The position numbers and the translations under genes are program-made. Positions 15,508 to 24,553 of a DNA stretch of 64,000 nucleotides are shown piece after piece (position 1 is the first letter of the stretch; each line of letters begins with the position of its first letter). The DNA comes from Colicola sp016286205 (GTDB taxonomy: Bacteria > Bacteroidota > Bacteroidia > Bacteroidales > Paludibacteraceae), in NCBI GenBank assembly GCA_016286205.1, contig JAEESF010000005.1, positions 1 to 64,000 of the forward strand. The letters are read 5' to 3'. The notes below the pieces were generated by a model. That model had not been told where the DNA came from, ran no database searches, and saw only the letters and a program-made list of their open reading frames with translations.

Positions 15508-17766
15508 ATGAATATTGTAACAAAAGAGATTGCTCTGCCTGACGGACGAGTAATCAAACTGGAGACAGGCAAACTGGCCAAACAAGCTGATGGTGCTGTG
15601 ATGGCAACCCTAGGCAACACGATGATTCTGGCAACAGTCTGCTCTGCCAAAGATGCAGTTCCCGGCACCGATTTCATGCCGCTGACTGTTGAGTACAAAG
15701 AGAAATTTGCGTCCGCAGGACGTTTCCCGGGCGGTTTCACCCGTCGCGAAGGAAAAGCTTCGGACTATGAGATTCTGATTGCGCGTCTGATCGACCGCGC
15801 TCTGCGTCCTCTCTTTCCAAGTAACTATCACGCTGAGACATTCGTTAACGTAACGATGTATTCGGCCGACGGCATTGACATGCCGGAGAGTATTGCCGGT
15901 TTGGCTGCAGGTGCCGCATTGGCTTGTTCGGATATCCCGTTCGAGGGTCCGGTGAGCGAAGTGCGCGTAGCACGTGTGGACGGCAAGATGGTCATCAACC
16001 CAACCTTTGAGCAATGCGAGAAAGCAGATCTCGAACTGATGGTTGCTGCCACCTACGACAACATCATGATGGTAGAGGGTGAGATGAAAGAAGTGCCTGA
16101 GAGCGTGATGCTCGAGGCCATCAAAGCTGCTCACGAGGCTATCAAACCGCAGTGCAAGGCCATCGACGAGATGATGAAAGCTTACGGCAAAGAGACCAAG
16201 CGCGAATACTGCCACGAGGTGAATGACGACGAGTTGAAGCAGGCAGTTCACGACTACAGTTACGCTCGCGCTTATGCTCAGGCTACCAGTGCCGATACCG
16301 ACAAGCACCACCGCGAGGAGATGTTCAACCAGATTCGCGAAGATTTCAAGACGGAGAAAGCCGACTATATGGCCCAACGTGCTGAGGCTATTGGCGTTGA
16401 CATAGACGAGATAGCTGCACTGGTAGATAGATATTATCACGACGTAGAGAAAGAGGCTATGCGCCGCGCCGTCCTAGACGAAGGAAAGCGCCTGGATGGC
16501 CGTAAAACCACAGAGATTCGTCCTATCTGGTGCGAGGTGGGTTACCTGCCCGGCCCTCACGGATCGAGTATCTTCACCCGTGGCGAGACTCAGTCGCTCT
16601 CGACCGTTACACTGGGAACCAGTCGCGACGAGAAGATAGTAGACGAAGCGCTGATTCAAGGAAGCGACAAATTCCTGCTTCACTATAATTTCCCACCGTT
16701 CTCGACGGGCGAAGCCAAAGCCGCTCGTGGCGTAGGACGTCGTGAGATAGGTCACGGTAACCTGGCTTGCCGTGCGCTGAAGAACATGATTCCTGAGGAT
16801 TTCCCTTACACCGTTCGCGTGGTAAGTGATATTCTGGAGTCGAACGGATCGAGCTCGATGGCTACCGTATGTGCGGGTACGCTCGCGCTGATGGATGCCG
16901 GTGTTCCAATGAAGAAACCGGTTAGCGGTATTGCTATGGGACTGATCTCGGAGAACCAAGGTAAGAACTACGCCATCTTGAGCGATATCCTCGGAGACGA
17001 AGATCACCTGGGCGATATGGACTTCAAGACCACCGGTACCAAGGACGGTCTGACAGCCTGCCAAATGGATATCAAGGTGGACGGCCTGAGCTACGAGATT
17101 TTGGAGAACGCATTGGCACAAGCCCACGAGGCACGTATGTATATCCTCGGTAAGATTCTCGAGTGCATGCCGGCTCCTCGTGCAGACCTCAAACCGCACG
17201 CTCCGCGCATCGTAAGCTTCATCATTCCGAAGGATATGATCGGTGCTGTGATTGGTCCTGGTGGAAAGATTATCCAGGGTATCCAAGCCGAGACAGGCGC
17301 TGTTATCTCTATCGATGAGGTAGAAGAGGGCGGCAAGGTCGAGGTAGCAAGCAACAACGGCGAGTCGATGCAAGCTGCTATCGCCAAGATCAAAGCTATC
17401 GTGGCGCTGCCTGAGATCGGCGAGGAATATGACTCGGTTGTTAAGAGTCTGATGCCGTACGGTTGCTTCGTAGAGTTCATGCCGGGCAAAGAAGGCCTGC
17501 TGCATATCAGCGAGATCGACTGGAAACGCTATGAGACGATGGAAGAAACCGGAATCAAGGAAGGCGACCATATCCGCATCAAACTGTTGGAGATCGACCC
17601 GAAGACCGGTAAGTTCCGTCTGAGTGCCAAAGCACTGAAAGAGAAACCCGAAGGTTACGTAGAGCCTGAGCGTCCTGCTCGTGGACCTCGTGGCGACCGT
17701 GGTGAGCGTAGCGATCGTGGACCAAGACCTGAGCGTCGCGGACCACGTCCAGAGCGAAAAGGATAA
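15508..17766 (+). CDS. pnp: Polyribonucleotide nucleotidyltransferase
   Basis: A 752-residue PNPase, a 3'-5' phosphorolytic exoribonuclease of the mRNA decay machinery. Two RNase PH-like cores are visible (first with FPGGFTRREGK near residue 74; second with SSSMATVCAGTLALMDAGV near 450), then a KH domain (IGPGGKIIQGIQAETGA, about 579-595) and an S1 domain (YGCFVEFMPGKEGLLHISEI). The last 40 residues are an Arg/Gly/Pro-rich tail (RGPRGDRGERSDRGPR), likely extra RNA contact. It is a single-gene unit with its own promoter and terminator. Confidence 0.97.
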   Translation: MNIVTKEIALPDGRVIKLETGKLAKQADGAVMATLGNTMILATVCSAKDAVPGTDFMPLTVEYKEKFASAGRFPGGFTRREGKASDYEILIARLIDRALRPLFPSNYHAETFVNVTMYSADGIDMPESIAGLAAGAALACSDIPFEGPVSEVRVARVDGKMVINPTFEQCEKADLELMVAATYDNIMMVEGEMKEVPESVMLEAIKAAHEAIKPQCKAIDEMMKAYGKETKREYCHEVNDDELKQAVHDYSYARAYAQATSADTDKHHREEMFNQIREDFKTEKADYMAQRAEAIGVDIDEIAALVDRYYHDVEKEAMRRAVLDEGKRLDGRKTTEIRPIWCEVGYLPGPHGSSIFTRGETQSLSTVTLGTSRDEKIVDEALIQGSDKFLLHYNFPPFSTGEAKAARGVGRREIGHGNLACRALKNMIPEDFPYTVRVVSDILESNGSSSMATVCAGTLALMDAGVPMKKPVSGIAMGLISENQGKNYAILSDILGDEDHLGDMDFKTTGTKDGLTACQMDIKVDGLSYEILENALAQAHEARMYILGKILECMPAPRADLKPHAPRIVSFIIPKDMIGAVIGPGGKIIQGIQAETGAVISIDEVEEGGKVEVASNNGESMQAAIAKIKAIVALPEIGEEYDSVVKSLMPYGCFVEFMPGKEGLLHISEIDWKRYETMEETGIKEGDHIRIKLLEIDPKTGKFRLSAKALKEKPEGYVEPERPARGPRGDRGERSDRGPRPERRGPRPERKG

Positions 17767-17798
17767 AAAAAGAGAGTGCTTCGGCGCTCTTTTTTTTA
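17764..17798 (+). terminator. Intrinsic terminator after pnp
   Basis: GAGTGC (17774-17779), UUCG-type tetraloop TTCG, GCGCTC (17784-17789), extended outward by A/T pairs and followed by eight T. It separates pnp from the pyrimidine/purine operon. Confidence 0.9.
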
Positions 17799-17888
17799 TG
17801 GAAAAAACGAACATAAAAATAAGTGTGAAGATAATTTGTAAAGTCATTTTAGCAAAATTCAAAAAAAGCAATTTTCTCATAAAATGGG

Positions 17889-17920
17889 TTTGCATAATTG
17901 AAAAAAAAATTGTACCTTTG
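17889..17920 (+). promoter_or_regulatory. Promoter of the pyrimidine/purine operon
   Basis: TTTG (17889-17892), exactly 20 nt, TACCTTTG (17913-17920), followed by CAC. I see no other consensus promoter in the gene junctions down to 46241, so it may drive the whole 28-kb cluster. The predicted leader is about 45 nt. Confidence 0.85.
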
Positions 17921-17933
17921 CACTCGATTTCTG

Positions 17934-17956
17934 ATACTGCTTCCGCAAGGAAGTAT
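17934..17956 (+). promoter_or_regulatory. Hairpin in the pyrC leader
   Basis: CTTCC (17940-17944) and GGAAG (17949-17953) close a GCAA tetraloop, with ATA/TAT pairing below a three-base bulge. It nearly fills the short leader. No T-run follows, so it is not an attenuator by itself. It could protect the 5' end or bind a regulator. Confidence 0.45.
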
Positions 17957-17971
17957 AAACGTTAAAAATCG

Positions 17972-19093
17972 ATGAGTCTGTTTAATAAAGTTCGAATCCC
18001 GGCCCTGGTGGATATGCACGTGCATTTCCGAGAGCCAGGATTTGCATATAAGGAGAGTATCCTCTCAGGGAGCCGTGCTGCAATGTGTGCCGGTTATAGT
18101 GATGTCTGCACTATGCCCAACCTCAATCCGGCCCCAGACAGTCTCGATCATCTTAAGGTACAATCCGATATTATTGTGCGCGACAGCCTTATTGGCGTCC
18201 ATCCGTATGCAAGTATCACCCTCGGCCAAAAAGGCGAGGGTGACTTGGTTAATATAGAAGAACTTAGTCCGTTTGTGGTAGGCTTCTCCGACGACGGTCG
18301 CGGCATACAAGACGAGTCGCTGATGCGCCGCGCGATGGAGCGAATTGCTGCCACAGGAAGTCTGTTGGTGGAGCATTGCGAGGTGAATAGTTTGCTCCGT
18401 GGCGGTTATATCCACGACGGCCAATACGCCCAGGCTCATCGTCACCGCGGCATCTGCTCCGAGAGCGAATGGCGTGAGGTGGAACGCAATATACGGCTGA
18501 GCGAAGAAACGGGTTGCCGTTTGCATATATGCCATATCTCCACCAAGGAGAGCGTCCAACTGGTTCGCGACGCGAAGCAGCGTGGAGTGAAAGTGACCGC
18601 AGAGACAGCGCCGCACTACTTGCTACTGAACGACGAGATGCTGCAGGAAGATGGTGCATGGAAGATGAATCCTCCTATCCGCAGCATAGCCGATCAACGT
18701 GCTCTGCTAGCCGGCATACAAGATGGCACGATAGATGTGGTAGCCACCGACCACGCTCCGCACAGCGCAGAAGAGAAAAGCCACGGCTTAGAAGACAGTG
18801 CTTTCGGCATTGTCGGTATCGAGACCGCATTCCCATTGCTATATACTTATTTGGTCAAACCGGGCCTACTGACGATGGACCGACTCATCGAGTTAATGTC
18901 CACGCGCGCACGAAATATAATAGGTCTGCCTCAGGATGAGAGTTGGGCCACATTTGATTTGGATGCGCATTACACGATTGACCCGGAGCAATTCCTTTCG
19001 AAAGGACACAGCACGCCTTTCGCCGGATGGGAAGTGTGGGGCAAATGCATCAAGAACGAATACAAGGGAACGGTAGTATATGAAGCAGAGTAA
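17972..19093 (+). CDS. pyrC: Dihydroorotase
   Basis: A 373-residue zinc amidohydrolase closing carbamoyl-aspartate to dihydroorotate, step 3 of UMP synthesis. Metal and substrate motifs: DMHVHFREPG (residues 14-23), VEHCE, LHICHISTKES, and ATDHAPHS with the catalytic Asp. This pattern is the class I type (Bacillus/Aquifex-like) rather than the E. coli type. First gene of the operon; pyrK starts within its last codons (ATG at 19080). Confidence 0.95.
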   Translation: MSLFNKVRIPALVDMHVHFREPGFAYKESILSGSRAAMCAGYSDVCTMPNLNPAPDSLDHLKVQSDIIVRDSLIGVHPYASITLGQKGEGDLVNIEELSPFVVGFSDDGRGIQDESLMRRAMERIAATGSLLVEHCEVNSLLRGGYIHDGQYAQAHRHRGICSESEWREVERNIRLSEETGCRLHICHISTKESVQLVRDAKQRGVKVTAETAPHYLLLNDEMLQEDGAWKMNPPIRSIADQRALLAGIQDGTIDVVATDHAPHSAEEKSHGLEDSAFGIVGIETAFPLLYTYLVKPGLLTMDRLIELMSTRARNIIGLPQDESWATFDLDAHYTIDPEQFLSKGHSTPFAGWEVWGKCIKNEYKGTVVYEAE

Positions 19094-19808
19094 ATGGACC
19101 ATACTGAGCAACGAGCCGATAGCAGACCGCACCTATCGAATGGTGCTAAGCGGCGATACAGCCAATATGCTGCCCGGCCAGTTTGTCGAGATAGCGCTAC
19201 CCAACTGCTTCCTGCGCCGCCCGATTTCGATATGCGATATCCAAGATGACCGCCTGGTTTTGATTTATAAGGTCGTTGGCCAAGGCACCGCCGCCATGGC
19301 ACAGATGCAGCCGAACTATGAACTGGATATACTGACTTGTCTGGGCCGCGGATACGACTTGAGCAAAGCCGAAAACGAAGTGCTGCTGATAGGTGGAGGA
19401 GTGGGAGTACCGCCATTGGTATATGCCGCTAAGAGTCTGCGCCAAGCAGGCAAAAAAGTGCGCGTGGTAATGGGCTTCAATTCCAAAAGCGAAGTGTTTG
19501 CTGAGGCTGAACTGAAAGCCTTGGGCTGTCAAGTGGAGATTTGCACCGTGGACGGCAGTTATGGAGCGAAAGGCATGGTAACCGATTTGCTCGGTGCCGC
19601 CGAACCATTCTATTACGCCTGTGGTCCGCTACCGATGCTGAAAGCTATTGTCCGCACTATCGGCACCAACGGACAAGTGAGCATGGAGGAGCGAATGGGT
19701 TGCGGAGTAGGCATTTGCGTCGGTTGCAGCATAGAGACAAAACGCGGCATCAAACGCGTGTGCAAAGAAGGTCCTGTATTTGATGCGGAAGAGATAATAT
19801 GGAAATAA
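19080..19808 (+). CDS. pyrK: Dihydroorotate dehydrogenase B, electron-transfer subunit
   Basis: A 242-residue FAD and [2Fe-2S] protein that passes electrons from PyrD to NAD+. FAD-binding RRPIS lies at residues 46-50, the NAD-site GGGVGVPPL at 105-113, and the four cluster ligands at Cys208, Cys213, Cys216 and Cys228 (GCGVGICVGC, RVCKEG). It overlaps pyrC by 14 nt and pyrD by 10 nt. The PyrDK pair defines a class 1B enzyme, suited to anaerobic life. Confidence 0.95.
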   Translation: MKQSKWTILSNEPIADRTYRMVLSGDTANMLPGQFVEIALPNCFLRRPISICDIQDDRLVLIYKVVGQGTAAMAQMQPNYELDILTCLGRGYDLSKAENEVLLIGGGVGVPPLVYAAKSLRQAGKKVRVVMGFNSKSEVFAEAELKALGCQVEICTVDGSYGAKGMVTDLLGAAEPFYYACGPLPMLKAIVRTIGTNGQVSMEERMGCGVGICVGCSIETKRGIKRVCKEGPVFDAEEIIWK

Positions 19809-20701
19809 GACTAGGTGACATACGACTGAAGAATCCGATTATACCCGCTAGCGGTACTTGTGGTTTTGGATTGGAAATGAGCGAGTGGATGGACCTGAAT
19901 ATCTTGGGCGCTATTTCTACCAAGGGAACGACTCGCGAGGCGCGTTACGGCAATCCGTTGCCACGCATAGCCGAGTGTCCCGCAGGTATGCTCAATGCGG
20001 TAGGACTGCAGAACCCGGGTGTGGACGAGGTCATTCGCCACGAGATACCTGCGCTTCGCGCTATTTTCCAAGGACCGATTATTGCCAATGTGAGCGGATT
20101 TAGTATAGAGGATTACGCGTACGTGTGCGAGCGAATGGACCGCGAGACCGATGCCGCCATTCTGGAGGTGAATATCTCGTGCCCCAATGTGCACAACGGA
20201 GGCATGGCTTTCGGCACCACACCCGAGAATGCAGGAGAAGTGACTCGTGCCGTCAAGGCGGTAACGAACAAACCGGTCTATATGAAACTCAGTCCCAACG
20301 TAACCGACATAGCCGCTATCGCTCGCGCATGCGTCGAGAACGGTGCAGACGGTTTGTGTCTGATCAACACCTTACTAGGAATGCGCATCGACATCCATCA
20401 TCGCCAACCGGTACTGGCCAACCGCTACGGTGGTTATTCCGGACCGGGAATCTTCCCAATCGCATTGCGTATGGTGAATCAGGTGCGCCACGCTTGTCCG
20501 AATACGCCCATCATCGGTTGTGGAGGCATCAGCAGTGCGGAGGATGTGATTGAGATGATGATGAGTGGAGCCAATGCCGTAGAGATAGGTGCGGCCGGTC
20601 TAACCCAACCGAATCTGTGCGCACAGATCATTGACCGCCTGCCGCAACTGATGAGCGAACTGAAGATAAACCATCTGCAAGATATAGTAGGTATAGTATG
20701 A
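19799..20701 (+). CDS. pyrD: Dihydroorotate dehydrogenase B, catalytic subunit
   Basis: A 300-residue FMN TIM barrel oxidising dihydroorotate to orotate. Motifs: NPIIPASGTCGFG (residues about 13-25), ISCPNVHNGG with the class 1 active-site Cys nearby, KLSPNVTDI, and IGCGGISSAEDVIEM. Lack of a membrane helix and the adjacent pyrK make it class 1B. The stop overlaps the pyrF start (ATGA). Confidence 0.95.
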   Translation: MEIRLGDIRLKNPIIPASGTCGFGLEMSEWMDLNILGAISTKGTTREARYGNPLPRIAECPAGMLNAVGLQNPGVDEVIRHEIPALRAIFQGPIIANVSGFSIEDYAYVCERMDRETDAAILEVNISCPNVHNGGMAFGTTPENAGEVTRAVKAVTNKPVYMKLSPNVTDIAAIARACVENGADGLCLINTLLGMRIDIHHRQPVLANRYGGYSGPGIFPIALRMVNQVRHACPNTPIIGCGGISSAEDVIEMMMSGANAVEIGAAGLTQPNLCAQIIDRLPQLMSELKINHLQDIVGIV

Positions 20702-21396
20702 AAAGAGATGTGATCATAGCTTGTGATTTTCCCAATGCGGAGACTACGTACGCCTTTCTGGATCGCTTTGCTGAGGAGAAACCGTTTGTCAAGATTGGCA
20801 TGGAACTCTTCTACGCAGAAGGTCCGGCTATCGTGCACGAACTGCATCGCCGCGGACATAAGATATTTCTCGATCTGAAACTGCACGACATACCCAATAC
20901 GGTACAAAAAGCTATGGCCGTCCTCTCGCGTCTGCAGGTGGAAATGGTCAATCTGCATGCTGCAGGAACCAAGGCGATGATGTTAGCGGCACTCAGAGGG
21001 TTGACACGCGAAGACGGCACACGACCTATCTTGCTCGCTGTCACGCAACTCACTTCGACCAGCGAAGATCGTATGCACGACGAATTGCTTATCAGCGGCT
21101 CTATCGGCAATTGTGTTTGCCATTATGCGCAAATGGCCAAAGAGGCCGGTTTGGATGGCGTGGTTTGTTCGCCGTTGGAGGCCGGAATGGTCAAGGAGCG
21201 TTGCGGCGCAGATTTTCTGACCGTGACTCCGGGCATTCGTTTCGCAGACGGTCAGGTGGGCGACCAAGTGCGTATCACCACTCCCGCACAGGCCAAACAG
21301 ATAGGTAGCAACTTTATCGTGGTGGGCCGTCCTATCACTGCAGCCGAGGATCCCGTAGCCGCGTATCGTCAATGTGTAAAAGATTTTGTAGAATGA
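20698..21396 (+). CDS. pyrF: Orotidine 5'-phosphate decarboxylase
   Basis: A 232-residue decarboxylase forming UMP. The signature FLDLKLHDIPNTVQKAM (catalytic Lys/Asp tetrad) lies at residues about 59-75, and the C-terminal phosphate grip at FIVVGRPITAAEDP. Size fits the short E. coli/Bacillus-type enzyme, not the larger 270-residue form common in Bacteroidetes. ATGA overlaps join it to pyrD upstream and pyrE downstream. Confidence 0.95.
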   Translation: MKRDVIIACDFPNAETTYAFLDRFAEEKPFVKIGMELFYAEGPAIVHELHRRGHKIFLDLKLHDIPNTVQKAMAVLSRLQVEMVNLHAAGTKAMMLAALRGLTREDGTRPILLAVTQLTSTSEDRMHDELLISGSIGNCVCHYAQMAKEAGLDGVVCSPLEAGMVKERCGADFLTVTPGIRFADGQVGDQVRITTPAQAKQIGSNFIVVGRPITAAEDPVAAYRQCVKDFVE

Positions 21397-22007
21397 TAAC
21401 CAGCGAACAAATAGCCGCAGATCTATTGCGTATCAAGGCAGTTTTTCTGCGTCCGTCCGAGCCCTTCACGTGGGCCAGCGGAATCAAGAGCCCGATCTAT
21501 TGCGACAATCGCCTCACGCTGAGCGACGTAGCAGTGAGAGAGGATGTTGAGAACGGATTGACCGGACTGATTCGTACGTATTTCCCTGACACAGAAGTGC
21601 TAATGGGCACGGCCACTGCAGGTATCGCACACGCGGCTATCGTGGCCACGAAAATGAATCTGCCGATGGGCTATGTGCGTTCGGGATCGAAGGACCATGG
21701 TCGGCAAAACCAGATAGAAGGTCGTTTGCTGCCGGGACAGAAAGTAGTAGTGGTAGAGGATCTGATTTCTACTGCAGGCAGTTCACTGGAGGTGGTAGAA
21801 GTGCTGCGTCAAGCCGGAGCGGAAGTGCTGGGTATGGTTTCCATCTTTACCTACGGACTGCAAAAAGGTCTGAATCGTCTGGCCGCTGCCCACGTAGAAA
21901 ACCATAGTCTAAGCAACCTGGATGTGCTGGCAGAAATAGCAGTCAAAGAAGGCTACATCTCGGAGAACGAGAAAAGTGAATTAATTCAATTTAGAGATAA
22001 TCTATGA
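21393..22007 (+). CDS. pyrE: Orotate phosphoribosyltransferase
   Basis: A 204-residue enzyme transferring orotate to PRPP. FTWASGIKSPIYCDNR near residue 24 and the PRPP loop VVVVEDLISTAGSS near 123 are diagnostic. The start at 21393 is chosen over an in-frame ATG at 21372 because it gives the family N-terminus MITSEQIA and a four-base ATGA overlap with pyrF, like its neighbours. Confidence 0.95.
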   Translation: MITSEQIAADLLRIKAVFLRPSEPFTWASGIKSPIYCDNRLTLSDVAVREDVENGLTGLIRTYFPDTEVLMGTATAGIAHAAIVATKMNLPMGYVRSGSKDHGRQNQIEGRLLPGQKVVVVEDLISTAGSSLEVVEVLRQAGAEVLGMVSIFTYGLQKGLNRLAAAHVENHSLSNLDVLAEIAVKEGYISENEKSELIQFRDNL

Positions 22008-23059
22008 GACACCTGTTAGATTCGACCGACCTCACCACACAAGAGGTGGAACAAATCGTCCTTCGGGCATTGGATATCATTGCTCATCCGCAGCAATATG
22101 CCGAGGTCTGCAAAGGCAAGAAACTTGCCACGCTGTTCTACGAACCGAGTACGCGTACACGACTCAGCTTCACGGCCGCGATGATGGAACTGGGAGGCCA
22201 GGTGCTGGGCTTCAGCGATGCACGCTCTTCGTCTGTCAGCAAAGGTGAGACGGTGGCCGATACCGTTCGCGTGGTTAGTGCATTTGCCGATATTATCGCC
22301 ATGAGGCACTTCAAGGAAGGTGCACCGCGCGTGGCTAGCGAGTTCAGCCGAATTCCTATTATCAATGCCGGCGATGGAGGCCATAGCCATCCTACGCAGA
22401 CTATGACCGACCTGCTGACTATCCGCCGCGAGTTAGGAAGATTCGACCACCTGACCATCGGTCTGTGTGGAGACTTGAAATACGGCCGAACCGTTCATTC
22501 GCTGATCAAGGCAATGCGTCGCTACGAGGGAACACGTTTCGTCCTGATTGCCCCACGCGAGTTGGCGCTGCCCGATTATATGAAAGCCGAACTGGGAGAT
22601 GCTTACACCGAAGTGGCATCGCTGGAAGATGCTATGCCGATGGTCGATGTGCTCTATATGACACGCGTACAACAAGAGCGTTTTGCTGACCGCGATGAAT
22701 ACGAGCGACTCAAAGATTCGTTCATTCTGGACGAACGCCTGATGGCCCTGGGCAAACCGTCGATGATCGTGCTGCATCCGCTACCTCGCGTTAACGAGAT
22801 TACTACGGGAGTAGATCGTGATCCGCGCGCCGCGTATTTCCGCCAAGTAGAAAACGGCAAATATGTGCGCAAGGCGATTATCTATACGCTCCTCAGCGAT
22901 GAATTTCTGCAGAGCACGCATGCCGCCCATCCGAGTGAGGTGGGAACCGCTATGTGCCACAACGACCGCTGTATAGCCACTACCGAACCGGTAGAACAAA
23001 AATCCTATGTGGATGCAGACGGTGTGCGTCGATGCTACTATTGTGATCATATGTTATAA
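22004..23059 (+). CDS. pyrB: Aspartate carbamoyltransferase fused to a PyrI-type zinc domain
   Basis: A 351-residue protein. Residues 1 to about 305 are a complete catalytic chain: carbamoyl-phosphate site YEPSTRTRLSF (about 46-56), GDGGHSHPTQTMTDL, and HPLPRVNEI. It makes carbamoyl-aspartate. Instead of ending there, a 12-residue linker leads to CHNDRC (Cys318, Cys323) and CYYC (Cys344, Cys347). This C-x4-C-x20-C-x2-C plus the ATTEPV text matches the zinc domain of the regulatory chain PyrI (C-x4-C-x23-C-x2-C in E. coli). The nucleotide-binding allosteric domain of PyrI is absent and no pyrI gene follows. The zinc clamp should help assembly; loss of CTP/ATP control is inferred. Confidence 0.93.
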   Translation: MRHLLDSTDLTTQEVEQIVLRALDIIAHPQQYAEVCKGKKLATLFYEPSTRTRLSFTAAMMELGGQVLGFSDARSSSVSKGETVADTVRVVSAFADIIAMRHFKEGAPRVASEFSRIPIINAGDGGHSHPTQTMTDLLTIRRELGRFDHLTIGLCGDLKYGRTVHSLIKAMRRYEGTRFVLIAPRELALPDYMKAELGDAYTEVASLEDAMPMVDVLYMTRVQQERFADRDEYERLKDSFILDERLMALGKPSMIVLHPLPRVNEITTGVDRDPRAAYFRQVENGKYVRKAIIYTLLSDEFLQSTHAAHPSEVGTAMCHNDRCIATTEPVEQKSYVDADGVRRCYYCDHML

Positions 23060-23074
23060 ATCCTATCATACGCT

Positions 23075-24538
23075 ATGCTCAAAGATCGAAACATAAAAGA
23101 AGGACTGACATTTGACGATGTCCTGTTGGTACCCGCTTACAGCGAAGTGTTGCCACGCGAGGTGTCTCTGCGAGGCCAGTTCTCGCGTAATATTGCTTTG
23201 AATATCCCTGTTGTCAGTGCCGCCATGGATACGGTGACAGAATCGACGATGGCGATTGCTATTGCACGAGAAGGAGGTATCGGAGTGATTCATAAGAATA
23301 TGTCCATCGCCGAGCAGGCCGCTCACGTACGCCGTGTGAAACGTGCCGAGAACGGTATGATCTCTGACCCTGTTACTATTCTCGGTCAACAGACCGTAGG
23401 CGATGCGCTGCGTATGATGCACGACAATCATATTGGTGGTATTCCTGTGGTGGACGACAATCATATTCTCGTTGGCATTGTGACCAACCGAGACCTGCGT
23501 TTCGAAACCGACATGAACCGCCCGATCAACGAGGTGATGACGCGCGACAACCTCATCACGATTGCCTCGACCGACAATCAAACGATCATGGAGGCCTTCC
23601 GCAACCATAGGGTAGAGAAATTGCCGGTGATAGACAAAGGTGGCAAACTGATAGGACTGGTAACATACAAAGATATCACCAAACTGCGCGATTATCCCAA
23701 TGCCAACAAAGATGCAGAAGGCCACTTGCGCTGCGCCGCAGGAGTGGGAATCACGGCCGACTATATGGACAGAGTTGACGCGCTGGTCAAGGAGCAGGTA
23801 GATGCCGTGGTGCTCGATTCGGCACACGGACACAGCCGAAACATCGTGAACGCGCAGCGAGCTATCAAAGCGAAATATCCCAACTTGGACGTTGTGGTAG
23901 GCAATATCGCCACCGCCGAGGCTGCTAAATTCCTTGTTGAGAATGGCGCAGATGGAATCAAGGTAGGTATCGGACCGGGTAGTATTTGCACTACGCGCAT
24001 CATTGCCGGTGTGGGCGTTCCGCAGTTAACGGCCATCATGGATGTGGCTGAGGCCATTGAGGGAACGGGAGTTCCTGTGATTGCTGATGGCGGATTGCGC
24101 TATTCGGGCGATGTGGTCAAAGCTCTGGCTGCCGGTGGCAATTGCGTGATGTGCGGTTCTATGTTCGCAGGAACCGACGAGGCTCCGGGCGATACGATTA
24201 TCTTCAATGGACGTAAGTTCAAATCCTACCGCGGAATGGGAAGTATCGAAGCAATGAAGGCCGGTAGTGCCGATCGCTATTTCCAGGCAGGTGAGACCAA
24301 CGTCTCCAAACTGGTGCCGGAAGGTATCGCCGGACGTGTGCCTTACAAGGGAAGTGTCAATGAGACTATCTACCAACTGCTGGGAGGCTTGCGTTCGGGT
24401 ATGGGCTACGTAGGCGCACACAATCTGGAGGAACTGCGCAAAGCTAAATTTATTCGTATCACTTCGGCCGGAATGTTCGAGAGCCATCCGCACGATGTGA
24501 CGATCACAGCCGAGGCACCTAATTATTCACAAAACTAA
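23075..24538 (+). CDS. guaB: Inosine 5'-monophosphate dehydrogenase
   Basis: A 487-residue NAD+-dependent enzyme converting IMP to XMP, the first committed step to GMP. TFDDVLLVPAYSEVLP opens the barrel, a pair of CBS domains is inserted (about residues 95-205; ISDPVTILGQQTVGDAL), then VVVGNIATAEAA and the catalytic loop GPGSICTTRIIAGVGVP. The flap and C-terminus (GMGSIEAM, VPYKGSV) are normal. It starts 15 nt after pyrB, the point where the cluster passes from pyrimidine to purine genes. Confidence 0.97.
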   Translation: MLKDRNIKEGLTFDDVLLVPAYSEVLPREVSLRGQFSRNIALNIPVVSAAMDTVTESTMAIAIAREGGIGVIHKNMSIAEQAAHVRRVKRAENGMISDPVTILGQQTVGDALRMMHDNHIGGIPVVDDNHILVGIVTNRDLRFETDMNRPINEVMTRDNLITIASTDNQTIMEAFRNHRVEKLPVIDKGGKLIGLVTYKDITKLRDYPNANKDAEGHLRCAAGVGITADYMDRVDALVKEQVDAVVLDSAHGHSRNIVNAQRAIKAKYPNLDVVVGNIATAEAAKFLVENGADGIKVGIGPGSICTTRIIAGVGVPQLTAIMDVAEAIEGTGVPVIADGGLRYSGDVVKALAAGGNCVMCGSMFAGTDEAPGDTIIFNGRKFKSYRGMGSIEAMKAGSADRYFQAGETNVSKLVPEGIAGRVPYKGSVNETIYQLLGGLRSGMGYVGAHNLEELRKAKFIRITSAGMFESHPHDVTITAEAPNYSQN

Positions 24539-24553
24539 TCCAATAAGGCATCT

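Noticed and set aside
16474..17895. Long minus-strand frames opposite pnp (also 1697-2560, 4077-5087 and 52270-53478)
   Set aside because: They mirror strongly conserved genes on the plus strand, have no family motifs and no ribosome-binding or promoter signals.
17921..17971. A purine, PRPP or other riboswitch ahead of pyrC
   Set aside because: The predicted leader is only about 45 nt with one small hairpin, too short for known nucleotide-sensing aptamers plus an expression platform.
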